Shown here: piece after piece, positions 1 to 8,161 of the stretch
Layout of the letters: each line of letters begins with the position of its first letter
How positions within the stretch are numbered: position 1 is the first letter of the stretch
Assembly (NCBI GenBank): GCA_963789885.1
Contig: CAWBNB010000030.1
Span: 310,001-374,000, forward strand
DNA length: 64,000 nt
DNA from: DATEDA01 sp963789885
GTDB lineage: Bacteria; Pseudomonadota; Gammaproteobacteria; Burkholderiales; SG8-39
Reading direction: 5' to 3'
Notes under the pieces: model-generated
The model's database searches: none
Told to the model about the DNA's origin: nothing
What the model saw: the letters and a program-made list of their open reading frames with translations, nothing else
Program-made: the position numbers and the translations under genes

Positions 1-74
1 GCTGCGTGGCGCTCGCGCTCGCGCTGAGGGTGGACTGGGAGAACCGTCAACTGATGAGGGGGCAGCCCGTATGA
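1..74 (+). CDS. ftsW: Cell division protein FtsW, C-terminal end only
   Basis: Only the last 23 codons are inside the window. The tail reads CVALALALRVDWENRQLMRG followed by QPV and a stop. A hydrophobic run ending in a basic, Asn/Arg-rich cytoplasmic tail is typical of the FtsW C-terminus in betaproteobacteria. FtsW is the SEDS peptidoglycan polymerase of the divisome in the inner membrane. Its place directly ahead of murG is the standard dcw cluster order. The stop overlaps the start of the next small ORF by 4 nt (ATGA). The identification rests on this short tail plus context. Confidence 0.8.
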   Translation, partial: CVALALALRVDWENRQLMRGQPV

Positions 75-340
75 GCCGCACCGCGCAGTCGAACGTGCAC
101 TTGCTCGAGTCGAGAGTCCTGTCCACGGATGCGACGACCCAGATCGCGCTCGATCAGCCGGTGGAAGAGGTGTCCGCCATCGCGGAAGAGGCGGACATCG
201 AGGTGGGCGCGAGCTACCGCGCCGAGCCGGCGGAGGAGGGCGACTGTGCCGAAGCGCCGCCCGACCTGGCTGCGATCACTTGCGACGCGGACCTGCGGGT
301 GACCTGGGGCGAACTGGACGAGTGGCTCGGACGATCATGA
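71..340 (+). CDS. Small acidic protein of unknown function between ftsW and murG
   Basis: An 89-residue ORF coupled on both sides: its ATG overlaps the ftsW stop (ATGA) and its stop overlaps the murG start (ATGA). It has no signal peptide, membrane segment or cysteine cluster. It is acidic, with many Glu and Asp between residues 30 and 65, and ends VTWGELDEWLGRS, which could form a short amphipathic helix. I do not recognise a family. Betaproteobacterial dcw clusters normally go straight from ftsW to murG, so this is either a lineage-specific small divisome or peptidoglycan-associated protein, or an ORF kept only for translational coupling. Coding status is supported by the paired overlaps and open frame, not by homology. 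Confidence 0.6.
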   Translation: MSRTAQSNVHLLESRVLSTDATTQIALDQPVEEVSAIAEEADIEVGASYRAEPAEEGDCAEAPPDLAAITCDADLRVTWGELDEWLGRS

Positions 341-1383
341 TCATGGCGGGCGGCACCGGCGGCCACGTCTTCCCGGCGCTTGCGGTGGCGGACTACCTGC
401 GCGCACGGGACTGGCGCGTGGTGTGGCTCGGCGCGCAGACCGGGATGGAGGCGACGCTCGTGCCGCAGCACGGCTATCCCCTCGCGCCGATCCGCTTCGC
501 CGGCCTGCGGGGCAAGGGCCTCGCCGCCAAGCTCCTGCTCCCGCTCAATCTCCTCGTCGCGTTCTGGCAGTCGCTGCGCGCGATCCGCACGCACCGGCCC
601 GACGTGGTGCTCGGCATGGGCGGCTACATCGCGTTTCCGGGCGGAATGATGGCTGCGCTCCTCGGTCGCCCGCTCGCGATCCACGAGCAGAACTCGATCG
701 CCGGGCTCGCCAACCGGGTGCTCGCCGGCGTCGCCGACCGGGTCCTGGTCGCGTTCCCGGGCGCGTTGGCGAAGTCGCAGGCGACGGGGAATCCGGTGCG
801 CGACGCGATCGCCCGCGTAGCGTCCCCGGCGCAACGGTTCGAGGGACGCTCCGGACCGCTACGCGTGCTCGTCGTCGGCGGGAGCCTCGGCGCGGCGGCG
901 CTGAACGAGCGCGTCCCGCAGGCGCTCGCGCTACTTCCGGCCGGCGACCGCCCGCGCGTCATTCACCAGTCTGGGGCGAAGCACCTCGACGCATTGCAGG
1001 CGGGCTATGCGGCCGCCGGTGTCGGAGCGGAGCTCCGGCCGTTCATCGACGACATGGCCGAGGCCTACGCCGACGCCGATGTCGTGATCTGCCGTGCCGG
1101 CGCAATCACGGTCGCCGAGCTCGCCGCCGCCGGCGTCGCCTCGGTCCTCGTGCCGTTTCCATTCGCCGTGGACGACCACCAGACGACGAACGCGCGCTAC
1201 CTCGCCGACGCCGGCGCCGCGATCCTCGTCCAGCAGCGCGAGCTCACGGCGGAGAAGCTCGCCGACACGCTGCGGGGTCTCACGCGGCAGCAGCTGCTCG
1301 AGATGGCGGAGAAGGCGCGTGCGCTGGGGAAGCCCGACGCCACGCGCGCAGTTGCCGAGGCGTGCATGGAGCTCGCGCGGTGA
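337..1383 (+). CDS. murG: UDP-N-acetylglucosamine--N-acetylmuramyl-(pentapeptide) pyrophosphoryl-undecaprenol N-acetylglucosamine transferase MurG
   Basis: MurG adds GlcNAc to lipid I to make lipid II on the cytoplasmic face of the inner membrane. The 348-aa product has the expected GT-B fold length. The N-terminal glycine loop MAGGTGGHVFPALAVA starts at about residue 3, the linker contains HEQNSIAG, and the donor-sugar region ICRAGAITVAELAAAG lies near residue 250. I chose the ATG that overlaps the preceding stop. Another ATG lies two codons later. The frame is open further upstream but that extension is unlike MurG. It is translationally coupled on both sides, and murC begins with a GTG inside its last codons. 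Confidence 0.95.
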   Translation: MIMAGGTGGHVFPALAVADYLRARDWRVVWLGAQTGMEATLVPQHGYPLAPIRFAGLRGKGLAAKLLLPLNLLVAFWQSLRAIRTHRPDVVLGMGGYIAFPGGMMAALLGRPLAIHEQNSIAGLANRVLAGVADRVLVAFPGALAKSQATGNPVRDAIARVASPAQRFEGRSGPLRVLVVGGSLGAAALNERVPQALALLPAGDRPRVIHQSGAKHLDALQAGYAAAGVGAELRPFIDDMAEAYADADVVICRAGAITVAELAAAGVASVLVPFPFAVDDHQTTNARYLADAGAAILVQQRELTAEKLADTLRGLTRQQLLEMAEKARALGKPDATRAVAEACMELAR

Positions 1384-2774
1384 AGCACAAGGTCAAGCGG
1401 ATCCACTTCGTCGGTATCGGCGGCTCCGGCATGAGCGGCATCGCCGAGGTGCTCGCGAACCTAGGCTACCGCGTCAGCGGCTCCGACATCGCCTCGAACA
1501 GCGCGATCGAGCGGCTGGCGAAGCTCGGTGCGAGCGTCGCGATCGGCCATGCCGCCGAGCATGTCGCCGACGCGGATGCGGTCGTGGTGTCGACGGCGGT
1601 GAAGCCCGACAACCCGGAAGTGGTCGCCGCGCGGGAGCGCCGCATTCCGGTCGTGCCGCGCGCGCTCATGCTCGCCGAGCTGATGCGCCTCAAGCAGGGC
1701 GTCGCGGTCGCCGGCACCCACGGCAAGACCACGACGACGAGCCTCGTCGCGAGCGTGCTCGCCGAGGGCGGGCTCGATCCGACGTTCGTGATCGGCGGCC
1801 GTCTCACCGCCGCCGCGTCGAACGCGCGCCTCGGCGCCGGCGACTTCATCGTCGTCGAGGCGGACGAGTCGGACGCTTCCTTCCTGCATCTCCTGCCGGT
1901 GATGGCGGTCGTCACCAACATCGACGCCGACCACATGGAGACCTACGAGCACGATTTCGCGCGGCTGAAGGCGGCGTTCGTGCAGTTCCTCCAGAACCTG
2001 CCGTTCTACGGCAGCGCCATCCTGTGCGCGGACGACGCGCACGTGCGCGAGATCATGCCGTTCGTCTCGAAGCCGGTCGTGACCTACGGCTTCGCCGCGG
2101 ACGCCATGGTGCGCGCCGAGGCGGTCGAGCCGTGCGACGGCCAGATGTGCTTCCGCGCGATCCGCGACGGGATGCCGCGCGCGCTCGACGTGCGCCTCAA
2201 TCTTCCCGGCAGGCACAACGTGCAGAACGCACTCGCCGCGATCGCCGTGGGCAGCGAGCTCGGCGTTCCCGACGCGGCGATCGTGAAGGCGCTCGCCGAG
2301 TTCCACGGCGTCGGGCGCCGCTTCCAGCGCTACGGCGAAGTCGCGCTCGCCGGCGGCGGGCACTTCACGCTCGTCGATGACTACGGCCACCACCCGGTCG
2401 AGATGGCGGCGACGCTCGAGGCGGCACGCGGCGCGTTTCCCGGACGCCGGATCGTGCTCGCGTTCCAGCCGCACCGGTACACGCGCACCCGCGACCTCTT
2501 CGAGGACTTCGTGCGGGTCCTGTCGACGGTCGACGCCCTGGTGCTCGCGGAGGTCTATCCCGCCGGCGAGCAGGCGATCGTCGCCGCCGACGGCCGCGCG
2601 CTTGCGCGCGCGGTGCGCGTCGCGGGCAAGGTGGAACCGGTCTTCGTCGAGGCGATCGCGGACCTTCCGGCGGCACTTCTCCAGGCCGTGCGCGACGGCG
2701 ATGTCGTCGTGACCATGGGTGCGGGCTCGATCGGTGGAGTCCCGTCGCAGCTCGTGAAAGCGGCCGGGAGCTGA
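1380..2774 (+). CDS. murC: UDP-N-acetylmuramate--L-alanine ligase MurC
   Basis: Mur ligase that joins L-Ala to UDP-MurNAc, the first peptide step of peptidoglycan precursor synthesis in the cytoplasm. The 464-aa protein has the N-terminal Rossmann loop GIGGSGMSGIAEV (about residues 9-21), the ATP-binding P-loop GTHGKTTTT near residue 112, the EADESDASF metal/ATP motif near 160, and a C-terminal domain with FQPHRYTRT. The start is the GTG overlapping the murG stop (GTGA), giving MKHKVKRIHFVGIGG, the usual MurC N-terminus. It is followed 4 nt later by murB. Confidence 0.95.
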   Translation: MKHKVKRIHFVGIGGSGMSGIAEVLANLGYRVSGSDIASNSAIERLAKLGASVAIGHAAEHVADADAVVVSTAVKPDNPEVVAARERRIPVVPRALMLAELMRLKQGVAVAGTHGKTTTTSLVASVLAEGGLDPTFVIGGRLTAAASNARLGAGDFIVVEADESDASFLHLLPVMAVVTNIDADHMETYEHDFARLKAAFVQFLQNLPFYGSAILCADDAHVREIMPFVSKPVVTYGFAADAMVRAEAVEPCDGQMCFRAIRDGMPRALDVRLNLPGRHNVQNALAAIAVGSELGVPDAAIVKALAEFHGVGRRFQRYGEVALAGGGHFTLVDDYGHHPVEMAATLEAARGAFPGRRIVLAFQPHRYTRTRDLFEDFVRVLSTVDALVLAEVYPAGEQAIVAADGRALARAVRVAGKVEPVFVEAIADLPAALLQAVRDGDVVVTMGAGSIGGVPSQLVKAAGS

Positions 2775-2778
2775 AAGC

Positions 2779-3738
2779 GTGGCGGAGATGACCGAGCCGC
2801 TCCAATTCGACGTCGCGCAGCTCCGCGGGAGCCTGCGGGAGGACGAGCCGATGGCGCGGCACGTGAGCTGGCGCGCCGGCGGCCGCGCTGCGCGCGCCTA
2901 CGTCCCGCGCGACCTCGCCGACCTGCAGGTGTTCCTGCCGATGCTGCCGCAGCAGGAGCCGGTGTGCTTCGTGGGGCTCGGCTCGAACCTGCTCGTCCGC
3001 GACGGCGGCTACCCGGGCACCGTCGTCCTGATGCACGACACGCACGGCGAGATCCGGCTCGAAACCGATCTCGTATTCGCCGAGGCCGGCGTTGCCGCCC
3101 CGAAGGTCGCACGCTTCGCCGCAACTCACGGCTTCGAGGGCGCGGAGTTCCTCGCCGGAGTGCCGGGCACGGTCGGCGGCGCGCTCGCGATGAACGCCGG
3201 CTGCTACGGCGGCGAGACGTGGGACTACGTCGTCCGCGCCGACACCATCGATCGCGGGGGGCGGCTGCGGGCGCGCAAGCCCGGCGACTACGAGCTCGGC
3301 TATCGCCACTGCGTTCTCAAGGGCACGGCGGGGACCACGTTGCCGCCGAAATCCCTCGGGATCCCCGGGGAGGAGTGGTTTACCGCCGCCTGGTTCCGCT
3401 TCCCGCGCGGCGACGGCGAGAAGGCCCGCGCGCGGATCAAGGAGCTCCTCGCGCGCCGGATCGCCACCCAGCCGCTCAACCTGCCGAACGCCGGCTCGGT
3501 GTTCCGCAACCCCCCGGGCGAGCACGCCGCGCGGCTGATCGAGGCGTGCGGATTGAAGGGCTATGCGATCGGCAACGCCCGGATCTCGGAGAAGCACGCG
3601 AACTTCATCGTGAACCCCAGCGGCAAGGCGCACGCGGGCGATATCGAGGCGCTGATCGGGCACGCGCGCAGGGCGGTGCGGAACCGCTTCGGGATCGACC
3701 TCGTGCCCGAGGTCCGGATCGTCGGAGAACCGCTGTGA
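2779..3738 (+). CDS. murB: UDP-N-acetylenolpyruvoylglucosamine reductase MurB
   Basis: FAD-dependent reductase that turns UDP-GlcNAc-enolpyruvate into UDP-MurNAc with NADPH. The 319-aa protein carries the FAD-binding signature GLGSNLLVRDGGYPG near residue 67, GVPGTVGGALAMNAGCYGG near 128, the substrate loop with LGYRHC near 174, the active-site serine in NAGSVFRNP near 237, and the C-terminal Glu in VPEVRIVG. The presence of the Tyr-containing loop suggests the E. coli-like type I layout. The start is GTG, 4 nt after the murC stop. An in-frame ATG three codons later (MTEPLQFD) is possible. Its own stop overlaps the GTG assigned to ddl. Confidence 0.94.
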   Translation: MAEMTEPLQFDVAQLRGSLREDEPMARHVSWRAGGRAARAYVPRDLADLQVFLPMLPQQEPVCFVGLGSNLLVRDGGYPGTVVLMHDTHGEIRLETDLVFAEAGVAAPKVARFAATHGFEGAEFLAGVPGTVGGALAMNAGCYGGETWDYVVRADTIDRGGRLRARKPGDYELGYRHCVLKGTAGTTLPPKSLGIPGEEWFTAAWFRFPRGDGEKARARIKELLARRIATQPLNLPNAGSVFRNPPGEHAARLIEACGLKGYAIGNARISEKHANFIVNPSGKAHAGDIEALIGHARRAVRNRFGIDLVPEVRIVGEPL

Positions 3739-3801
3739 GCCGGCCGGGCCGACCCAAGGGCGAACCCCGAGCGCCACTGGCGCGAGGAGGTCCGACGAGC
3801 G
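3735..3801 (+). repeat. Interspersed repeat, copy 1 (murB/ddl junction)
   Basis: A 67-nt segment running from GTGAGCCGGCCGGGCCG through GGGCGAACCCCGAGCGC to GAGGAGGTCCGACGAGCG. It matches a 69-nt segment between recA and recX (55383-55451) almost end to end. A weaker partial match occurs upstream of recA. Here the repeat is in frame with ddl and supplies its apparent start codon and first residues. Confidence 0.7.
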
Positions 3802-4730
3802 GCCACCTCGGCAAGGTCGCGGTGCTGCTTGGCGGACGCTCCGCCGAGCGCGAGGTCTCGCTGAAGAGCGGCGGGATGGTCCTCGCCGCGCTCCGCAAGG
3901 CGGGAATCGACGCTCATCCGTTCGACCCGCGCGACCGCGGGCTCGAAGCGCTGATCCGGGAGCGCTTCGACCGTGTCTTCATCGCGCTCCACGGTCGGTA
4001 CGGCGAGGACGGGACGATGCAGGGTGCGCTGGAGCTCCTCGGCATCCCCTACACCGGGTCGGGCGTACTCGCCAGCGCGCTCGCGATGGACAAGTGGCGC
4101 ACGAAACTTGTGTGGCAGGCGGCCGGCGTGCCAACGCCGCGCTATGAGCTCTTGTCCGCGAGCACCGATTTCGCGGCGGTCGTCGCGCGGCTCGGGCTGC
4201 CGATCATGGTGAAGCCAGCGAACGAGGGCTCGTCGATCGGCATGACCAAGGTGAAGCGCGCGGACGCGCTCGACGAGGCCTACGCGCTCGCCGCGAACTA
4301 CGACCCGCTGGTGATCGCCGAGCAGTTCATCGACGGCGTCGAGCTGACCGGGGGGATCCTCGGGCGCGAGGCGCTGCCGCTGATCCGGCTCGAAACGCCG
4401 CGCGACTTCTACGACTACGAGGCGAAGTACGTCGCCGACGACACGCGGTACATCCTCCCCTGCGGACTGCCGGAAGACGAGGAGCGCGCGATCCGCGCGG
4501 CGGGCCTGCGCGCGTTCGACACCCTTGGCTGCCGCGGCTGGGGCCGCGTCGACCTGATGCTCGACCGGGCCGGCAATCCGTACTTCCTCGAGGTCAACAC
4601 CTCGCCGGGGATGACCGACCACTCGCTGGTGCCGATGGCCGCGCGCCACGCGGGCATCCCGTTCGCGGAGCTGTGCGTGCGCATCCTCGAGGCCGCGACG
4701 CTGATGGAAGGGGGGCGCCGTGTGGGATAA
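3735..4730 (+). CDS. ddl: D-alanine--D-alanine ligase
   Basis: ATP-grasp ligase making D-Ala-D-Ala for the peptidoglycan stem peptide. Recognisable blocks are KVAVLLGGRSAEREVSLKSG at the start of the core, HGRYGEDGTMQGALELLGIP, YTGSG, MVKPANEGSSIGMTKV, and the C-terminal EVNTSPGMTDHSL with its metal-binding Glu and Asn. With the GTG that overlaps the murB stop the protein is 331 aa. Its first ~26 residues (SRPGRPKGEPRAPLARGG...) come from the interspersed repeat and are not part of the normal fold, so the true start may be different, but I see no ATG nearer the core. It overlaps ftsQ by 11 nt. Confidence 0.93.
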   Translation: MSRPGRPKGEPRAPLARGGPTSGHLGKVAVLLGGRSAEREVSLKSGGMVLAALRKAGIDAHPFDPRDRGLEALIRERFDRVFIALHGRYGEDGTMQGALELLGIPYTGSGVLASALAMDKWRTKLVWQAAGVPTPRYELLSASTDFAAVVARLGLPIMVKPANEGSSIGMTKVKRADALDEAYALAANYDPLVIAEQFIDGVELTGGILGREALPLIRLETPRDFYDYEAKYVADDTRYILPCGLPEDEERAIRAAGLRAFDTLGCRGWGRVDLMLDRAGNPYFLEVNTSPGMTDHSLVPMAARHAGIPFAELCVRILEAATLMEGGRRVG

Positions 4731-5463
4731 CGCGCGCTTCCTGAACGCCGTCGCCGACCTGCTCTACCTGGCGGCCGCCGCGCTCACGGTGTGGGCCATG
4801 GCGCAGGCTGCCGTCCGCGCGCCGTTCGTGCCGGTGCGGGCCGTGATCGTCGACGGGAGCCCGGCGCACGTCGACGCCGACGCGGTGAGCGCCGCCCTCG
4901 AAGGGCGCATCGCCGGCAACTTCTTCGGTCTCGATCTCGCCGACGTCCGCCGCGAGCTCGCGAAGCTGCCCTGGGTGTACCGAGTGGAAGCGCGGCGGGA
5001 GTGGCCGGACCGCATCGTGGTGCGGTTCGAGGAGTACCGGGCGCTCGGCCGCTGGGCCGACGGGCGGCTCGTCAGCACCGAGGGCACGCTCTTCGACGCC
5101 GACTCCGCGGCGACGCTGCCGCAGCTCGCCGGTCCGGCCGGGACCGAGCGCGAGGTGGCGCGCCGCTACCTCGCGTTCCGGGAGCTCGTCGCGCCGCTCG
5201 GCACCGAGCCGACGCACGTGACGCTCTCGCCCCGCTATGCGTGGCAGGTGCGGCTCGCGAACGGGATCGCCCTCGAGCTCGGCCGGGACCAGGCGCGGCA
5301 GTCGCTCGAGGAGCGGATCGCGCGGTTCGTCGCTGCCTACCCGCGCGCGGCCGCGCACCTCAACCAGCGGATCGGCTACGTCGACCTCCGCTACCCGAAC
5401 GGTTTTGCAATCCGCTTGCCGGAGGCGCCCGCTGCGGACGCCCTCCCGCGCAAGCGAACCTGA
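4720..5463 (+). CDS. ftsQ: Cell division protein FtsQ
   Basis: Bitopic divisome protein that bridges early and late division proteins through FtsB/FtsL in the periplasm. The 247-aa product has a short cytoplasmic start, a transmembrane segment at about residues 12-30 (LLYLAAAALTVWAMAQ), then a POTRA-type domain (VRAVIVDGSPAHVDADAV...) and a beta-domain with LPWVYRVEARREWPDRIVV, the conserved FtsQ block. The C-terminus has GYVDLRYPNGFAIRLP. The start is GTG inside the end of ddl. It sits in the canonical ddl-ftsQ-ftsA-ftsZ order. Confidence 0.94.
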   Translation: MWDNARFLNAVADLLYLAAAALTVWAMAQAAVRAPFVPVRAVIVDGSPAHVDADAVSAALEGRIAGNFFGLDLADVRRELAKLPWVYRVEARREWPDRIVVRFEEYRALGRWADGRLVSTEGTLFDADSAATLPQLAGPAGTEREVARRYLAFRELVAPLGTEPTHVTLSPRYAWQVRLANGIALELGRDQARQSLEERIARFVAAYPRAAAHLNQRIGYVDLRYPNGFAIRLPEAPAADALPRKRT

Positions 5464-5477
5464 TTGGCGAGGCAACC

Positions 5478-6827
5478 ATGAAGAAACAGCTCTCTTACGC
5501 AGGCCCCATCAGTGCCGACACCGTCGAGCATCTGTTCGACACCGAGGCACCGATCCGGCCGGAGCCCGCCGCGGCACGCGCACCTTACGGCGGCCGCGCG
5601 CGCCGCGATCAGCGCAACCTGATCGTCGCGCTCGACATCGGGACGTCCAAGGTCGTCGCGCTCGTCGCCGATCTCACGCTCGACGGACGGCTCGAGGTGA
5701 TCGGCATGGGCACGCACGAGTCCCGCGGCCTGAAGAAGGGTGTGGTCGTGAACATCGAGGCCACCGTGAGCGCGATCCAGCGCGCGCTCGAGGAGGCCGA
5801 GCTCATGGCCGACTGCAAGATCCAGCGCGTCTACACCGGGATCGCCGGAAGCCACATCCGCAGCTTCAACTCCACCGGGATGGTGGCGGTGAAGGACAAG
5901 GAGGTGACCCCGCTCGACATCGACCGCGCGATCGAGACCGCGCGCGCGATGCCGATCCCGACCGACCAGCAGGTCCTGCACATCCTCACCCAGGAGTTCC
6001 TGATCGACGGCCAGGACGGGATCCGCGAGCCGCTCGGGATGTCGGGTGTACGCCTCGAGGTGAAGGTGCACATCGTCACCGGCGCGGTGAGCGCGGCGCA
6101 GAACATCGTGAAGTGCGTGCGCCGCTGCGGGCTCGAGGTCGCCGATCTCATCCTGCAGCCGCTCGGCTCGTCGATCGCGGTCCTCTCCGAGGACGAGAAG
6201 GAGCTCGGCGTCGCGCTGGTCGACATCGGCGGCGGCACCACCGACATCGCGATCTTCCGCGAAGGCGCGATCCGGCACACCGCGGTGATCCCGATCGCCG
6301 GCGACCAGATCACCAACGACATCGCGATGGCGCTGCGCACGCCGACGCCCGAGGCCGAGCTCGTCAAGATCCGCCACGGCTGCGCCCTGCGCAGCATCGC
6401 CGACCCGGACGAGATGATCGAGGTGCCGGGGCTCGGCGACCGGCCGCCGCGCCAGCTCTCGCGTCAGACGCTCGCCGAGGTCATCGAGCCGCGGGTCGAG
6501 GAGCTGTACACGCTGGTGCAGCAGGTGCTGCGCCAGTCGGGCTTCGAGGAACTGCTCTCGTCGGGCGTCGTGCTCACCGGCGGCTCCGCCGTGATGCAGG
6601 GGATGGTCGAGCTCGGCGAGGAGATCTTCCACATGCCGGTCCGGCTCGGGGTGCCGCGCTACTCGGGCGGGCTCGCCGACGTGGTGCAGAGCCCGCGCTA
6701 CGCGACCGCCATGGGGCTGCTCGCGGAAGGCAGGTCGCAGGTGGAGCGCGGGATCCTCGCGCGCCAGACGGGAAGCTTCGGCGCGACGCTGCGCCGGATG
6801 CGCGAATGGTTTCAACGCAATTTCTAA
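5478..6827 (+). CDS. ftsA: Cell division protein FtsA
   Basis: Actin-like membrane tether for FtsZ. The 449-aa protein has the ATPase phosphate-1 motif VALDIGTSKVVALVADL near residue 50, the 1C domain, LVDIGGGTTDIAIF (phosphate 2), VVLTGGSAVMQGM (adenosine motif) and a C-terminal amphipathic helix (RRMREWFQRNF) for membrane binding. The ATG 14 nt after ftsQ is the only reasonable start. It leaves about 45 residues ahead of the first core strand, where most homologues have fewer than 15. This extension (MKKQLSYAGPISADTVEHLF and a Pro/Ala/Arg-rich linker) is unusual. ftsZ follows after 34 nt. Confidence 0.95.
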   Translation: MKKQLSYAGPISADTVEHLFDTEAPIRPEPAAARAPYGGRARRDQRNLIVALDIGTSKVVALVADLTLDGRLEVIGMGTHESRGLKKGVVVNIEATVSAIQRALEEAELMADCKIQRVYTGIAGSHIRSFNSTGMVAVKDKEVTPLDIDRAIETARAMPIPTDQQVLHILTQEFLIDGQDGIREPLGMSGVRLEVKVHIVTGAVSAAQNIVKCVRRCGLEVADLILQPLGSSIAVLSEDEKELGVALVDIGGGTTDIAIFREGAIRHTAVIPIAGDQITNDIAMALRTPTPEAELVKIRHGCALRSIADPDEMIEVPGLGDRPPRQLSRQTLAEVIEPRVEELYTLVQQVLRQSGFEELLSSGVVLTGGSAVMQGMVELGEEIFHMPVRLGVPRYSGGLADVVQSPRYATAMGLLAEGRSQVERGILARQTGSFGATLRRMREWFQRNF

Positions 6828-6861
6828 CTCCCACACAGGGCAGACGCGAAGGAGGTCGGGC

Positions 6862-8013
6862 ATGTTCGAGATCGTAGACAGCAACCAGGCAGCGGGGACC
6901 ATCATCAAGGTCGTGGGCGTAGGCGGCGCGGGCGGAAACGCCGTGGATCACATGATCCGGAACGGCGTCTCCGGGGTGGAGTTCATCTCCGCCAACACCG
7001 ACGCGCAGGCGCTCTCGCGCTGCCTCGCGAAGCATCAGCTCCAGCTCGGCTCGACCGGGCTCGGCGCCGGCGCGAAGCCGGAAGCCGGCCGCGCCGCCGC
7101 GCTCGAGCAGCGCGAGGCGATCCGCGAGGGGCTTGCCGGGGCACACATGTGCTTCATCACGGCCGGCATGGGCGGCGGCACCGGCACCGGCGCGGCCCCG
7201 GTCGTCGCCGAGATCGCGCGCGAGATGGGCATCCTCACGGTCGCGGTGGTGTCGAAGCCATTCGCCTTCGAGGGTAAGCGGATGCGCGTCGCCGAGGCGG
7301 GGATGGAGGAGCTCGCGGAGCACGTCGACTCGCTGATCGTGATCCTGAACGAGAAGCTGATGGAAGTGCTCGGCGAGGACGTGTCGATGAAGGACGCGTT
7401 CCGCGCGGCCGACGACGTGCTCTACAACGCGGTCGCCGGGATCTCGGAGATCATCAACTCGCCCGGACTCGTCAACGTCGACTTCGAGGACGTGCGTACG
7501 GTGATGGCGGAGATGGGCATGGCGATGATGGGCTCGGCGTACGCGGCCGGCATCGATCGCGCGCGCGTCGCCGCGGAGCAGGCGGTGGCGAGCCCGCTGC
7601 TGGAGGGTATCAATCTCGCGGGGGCGCGCGGCGTGGTCGTGAACATCACCGCGAACGACGGGCTCAAGATGCGCGAGGTGCACGAGGTGATGCGCACCAT
7701 CCAGAGCTTCGCCGCCGACGACGCGCACATCATCTTCGGCGCGGTGTACGACGAGGCGATGGGCGACAACCTGCGGGTCACGGTGGTGGCGACCGGCCTC
7801 GGCAACCGCGAGGCGGCGCGCGCCCAGAAGCCGCAGCTCGTCGTGCAGCGGACCGGCACCGACAACGCCGGCATCCAGGTGGTCGACTACGGCACCCTCG
7901 AGAGCGCGCCGGCGGTTTTCCGCAAGAACCGCAGCTCGACGATCGAGGCGCTGTCGGCGAGCGGGGTGGACAAGTACGATATCCCGGCGTTTCTCAGGAA
8001 GCAGGCCGACTGA
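6862..8013 (+). CDS. ftsZ: Cell division protein FtsZ
   Basis: Tubulin-like GTPase that forms the Z ring. The 383-aa protein has VGVGGAGGNAVDHMI near residue 14, the tubulin signature GGGTGTGAAP near residue 104, the T7 synergy loop NVDFEDVRTVM near 205, and a conserved C-terminal peptide YDIPAFLRKQAD that binds FtsA and ZipA/ZapD-type partners. A strong Shine-Dalgarno (AAGGAGGT, 6849-6856) lies 5 nt before the ATG, much better than those of the upstream genes, consistent with the higher expression expected of FtsZ. It is the last gene of the dcw run, with a 148-nt gap before lpxC. Confidence 0.98.
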   Translation: MFEIVDSNQAAGTIIKVVGVGGAGGNAVDHMIRNGVSGVEFISANTDAQALSRCLAKHQLQLGSTGLGAGAKPEAGRAAALEQREAIREGLAGAHMCFITAGMGGGTGTGAAPVVAEIAREMGILTVAVVSKPFAFEGKRMRVAEAGMEELAEHVDSLIVILNEKLMEVLGEDVSMKDAFRAADDVLYNAVAGISEIINSPGLVNVDFEDVRTVMAEMGMAMMGSAYAAGIDRARVAAEQAVASPLLEGINLAGARGVVVNITANDGLKMREVHEVMRTIQSFAADDAHIIFGAVYDEAMGDNLRVTVVATGLGNREAARAQKPQLVVQRTGTDNAGIQVVDYGTLESAPAVFRKNRSSTIEALSASGVDKYDIPAFLRKQAD

Positions 8014-8161
8014 TCGTTCCCGAGGGGACAGGCCGACCAGGCACAGGCCGCCCAGGCGCGAGCGGCGCCAAGTAGAGCGGGCCGTCTAGAGGCCGCCGCG
8101 AGGCTGGCCTCGGGGCGCAGTGCCGTGTTACCCTGCAACCCTTTGGGCGAAAAGAACAAAG
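8014..8161 (+). other. ftsZ-lpxC spacer with a GC-rich inverted repeat
   Basis: This 148-nt spacer has no ORF. It contains GAGGCC (8089-8094) paired with GGCCTC (8106-8111), an 11-nt loop and no T-run, so it is not a convincing terminator. The stretch just before lpxC is less GC-rich and could hold the lpxC promoter, but I cannot define -35/-10 boxes. Confidence 0.3.

Noticed and set aside
2365..3777. Long open frames on the reverse strand through the mur genes and elsewhere
   Set aside because: Their translations are Arg/Ala/Pro-rich with no motifs. They are the expected antisense shadows in very high GC coding DNA.
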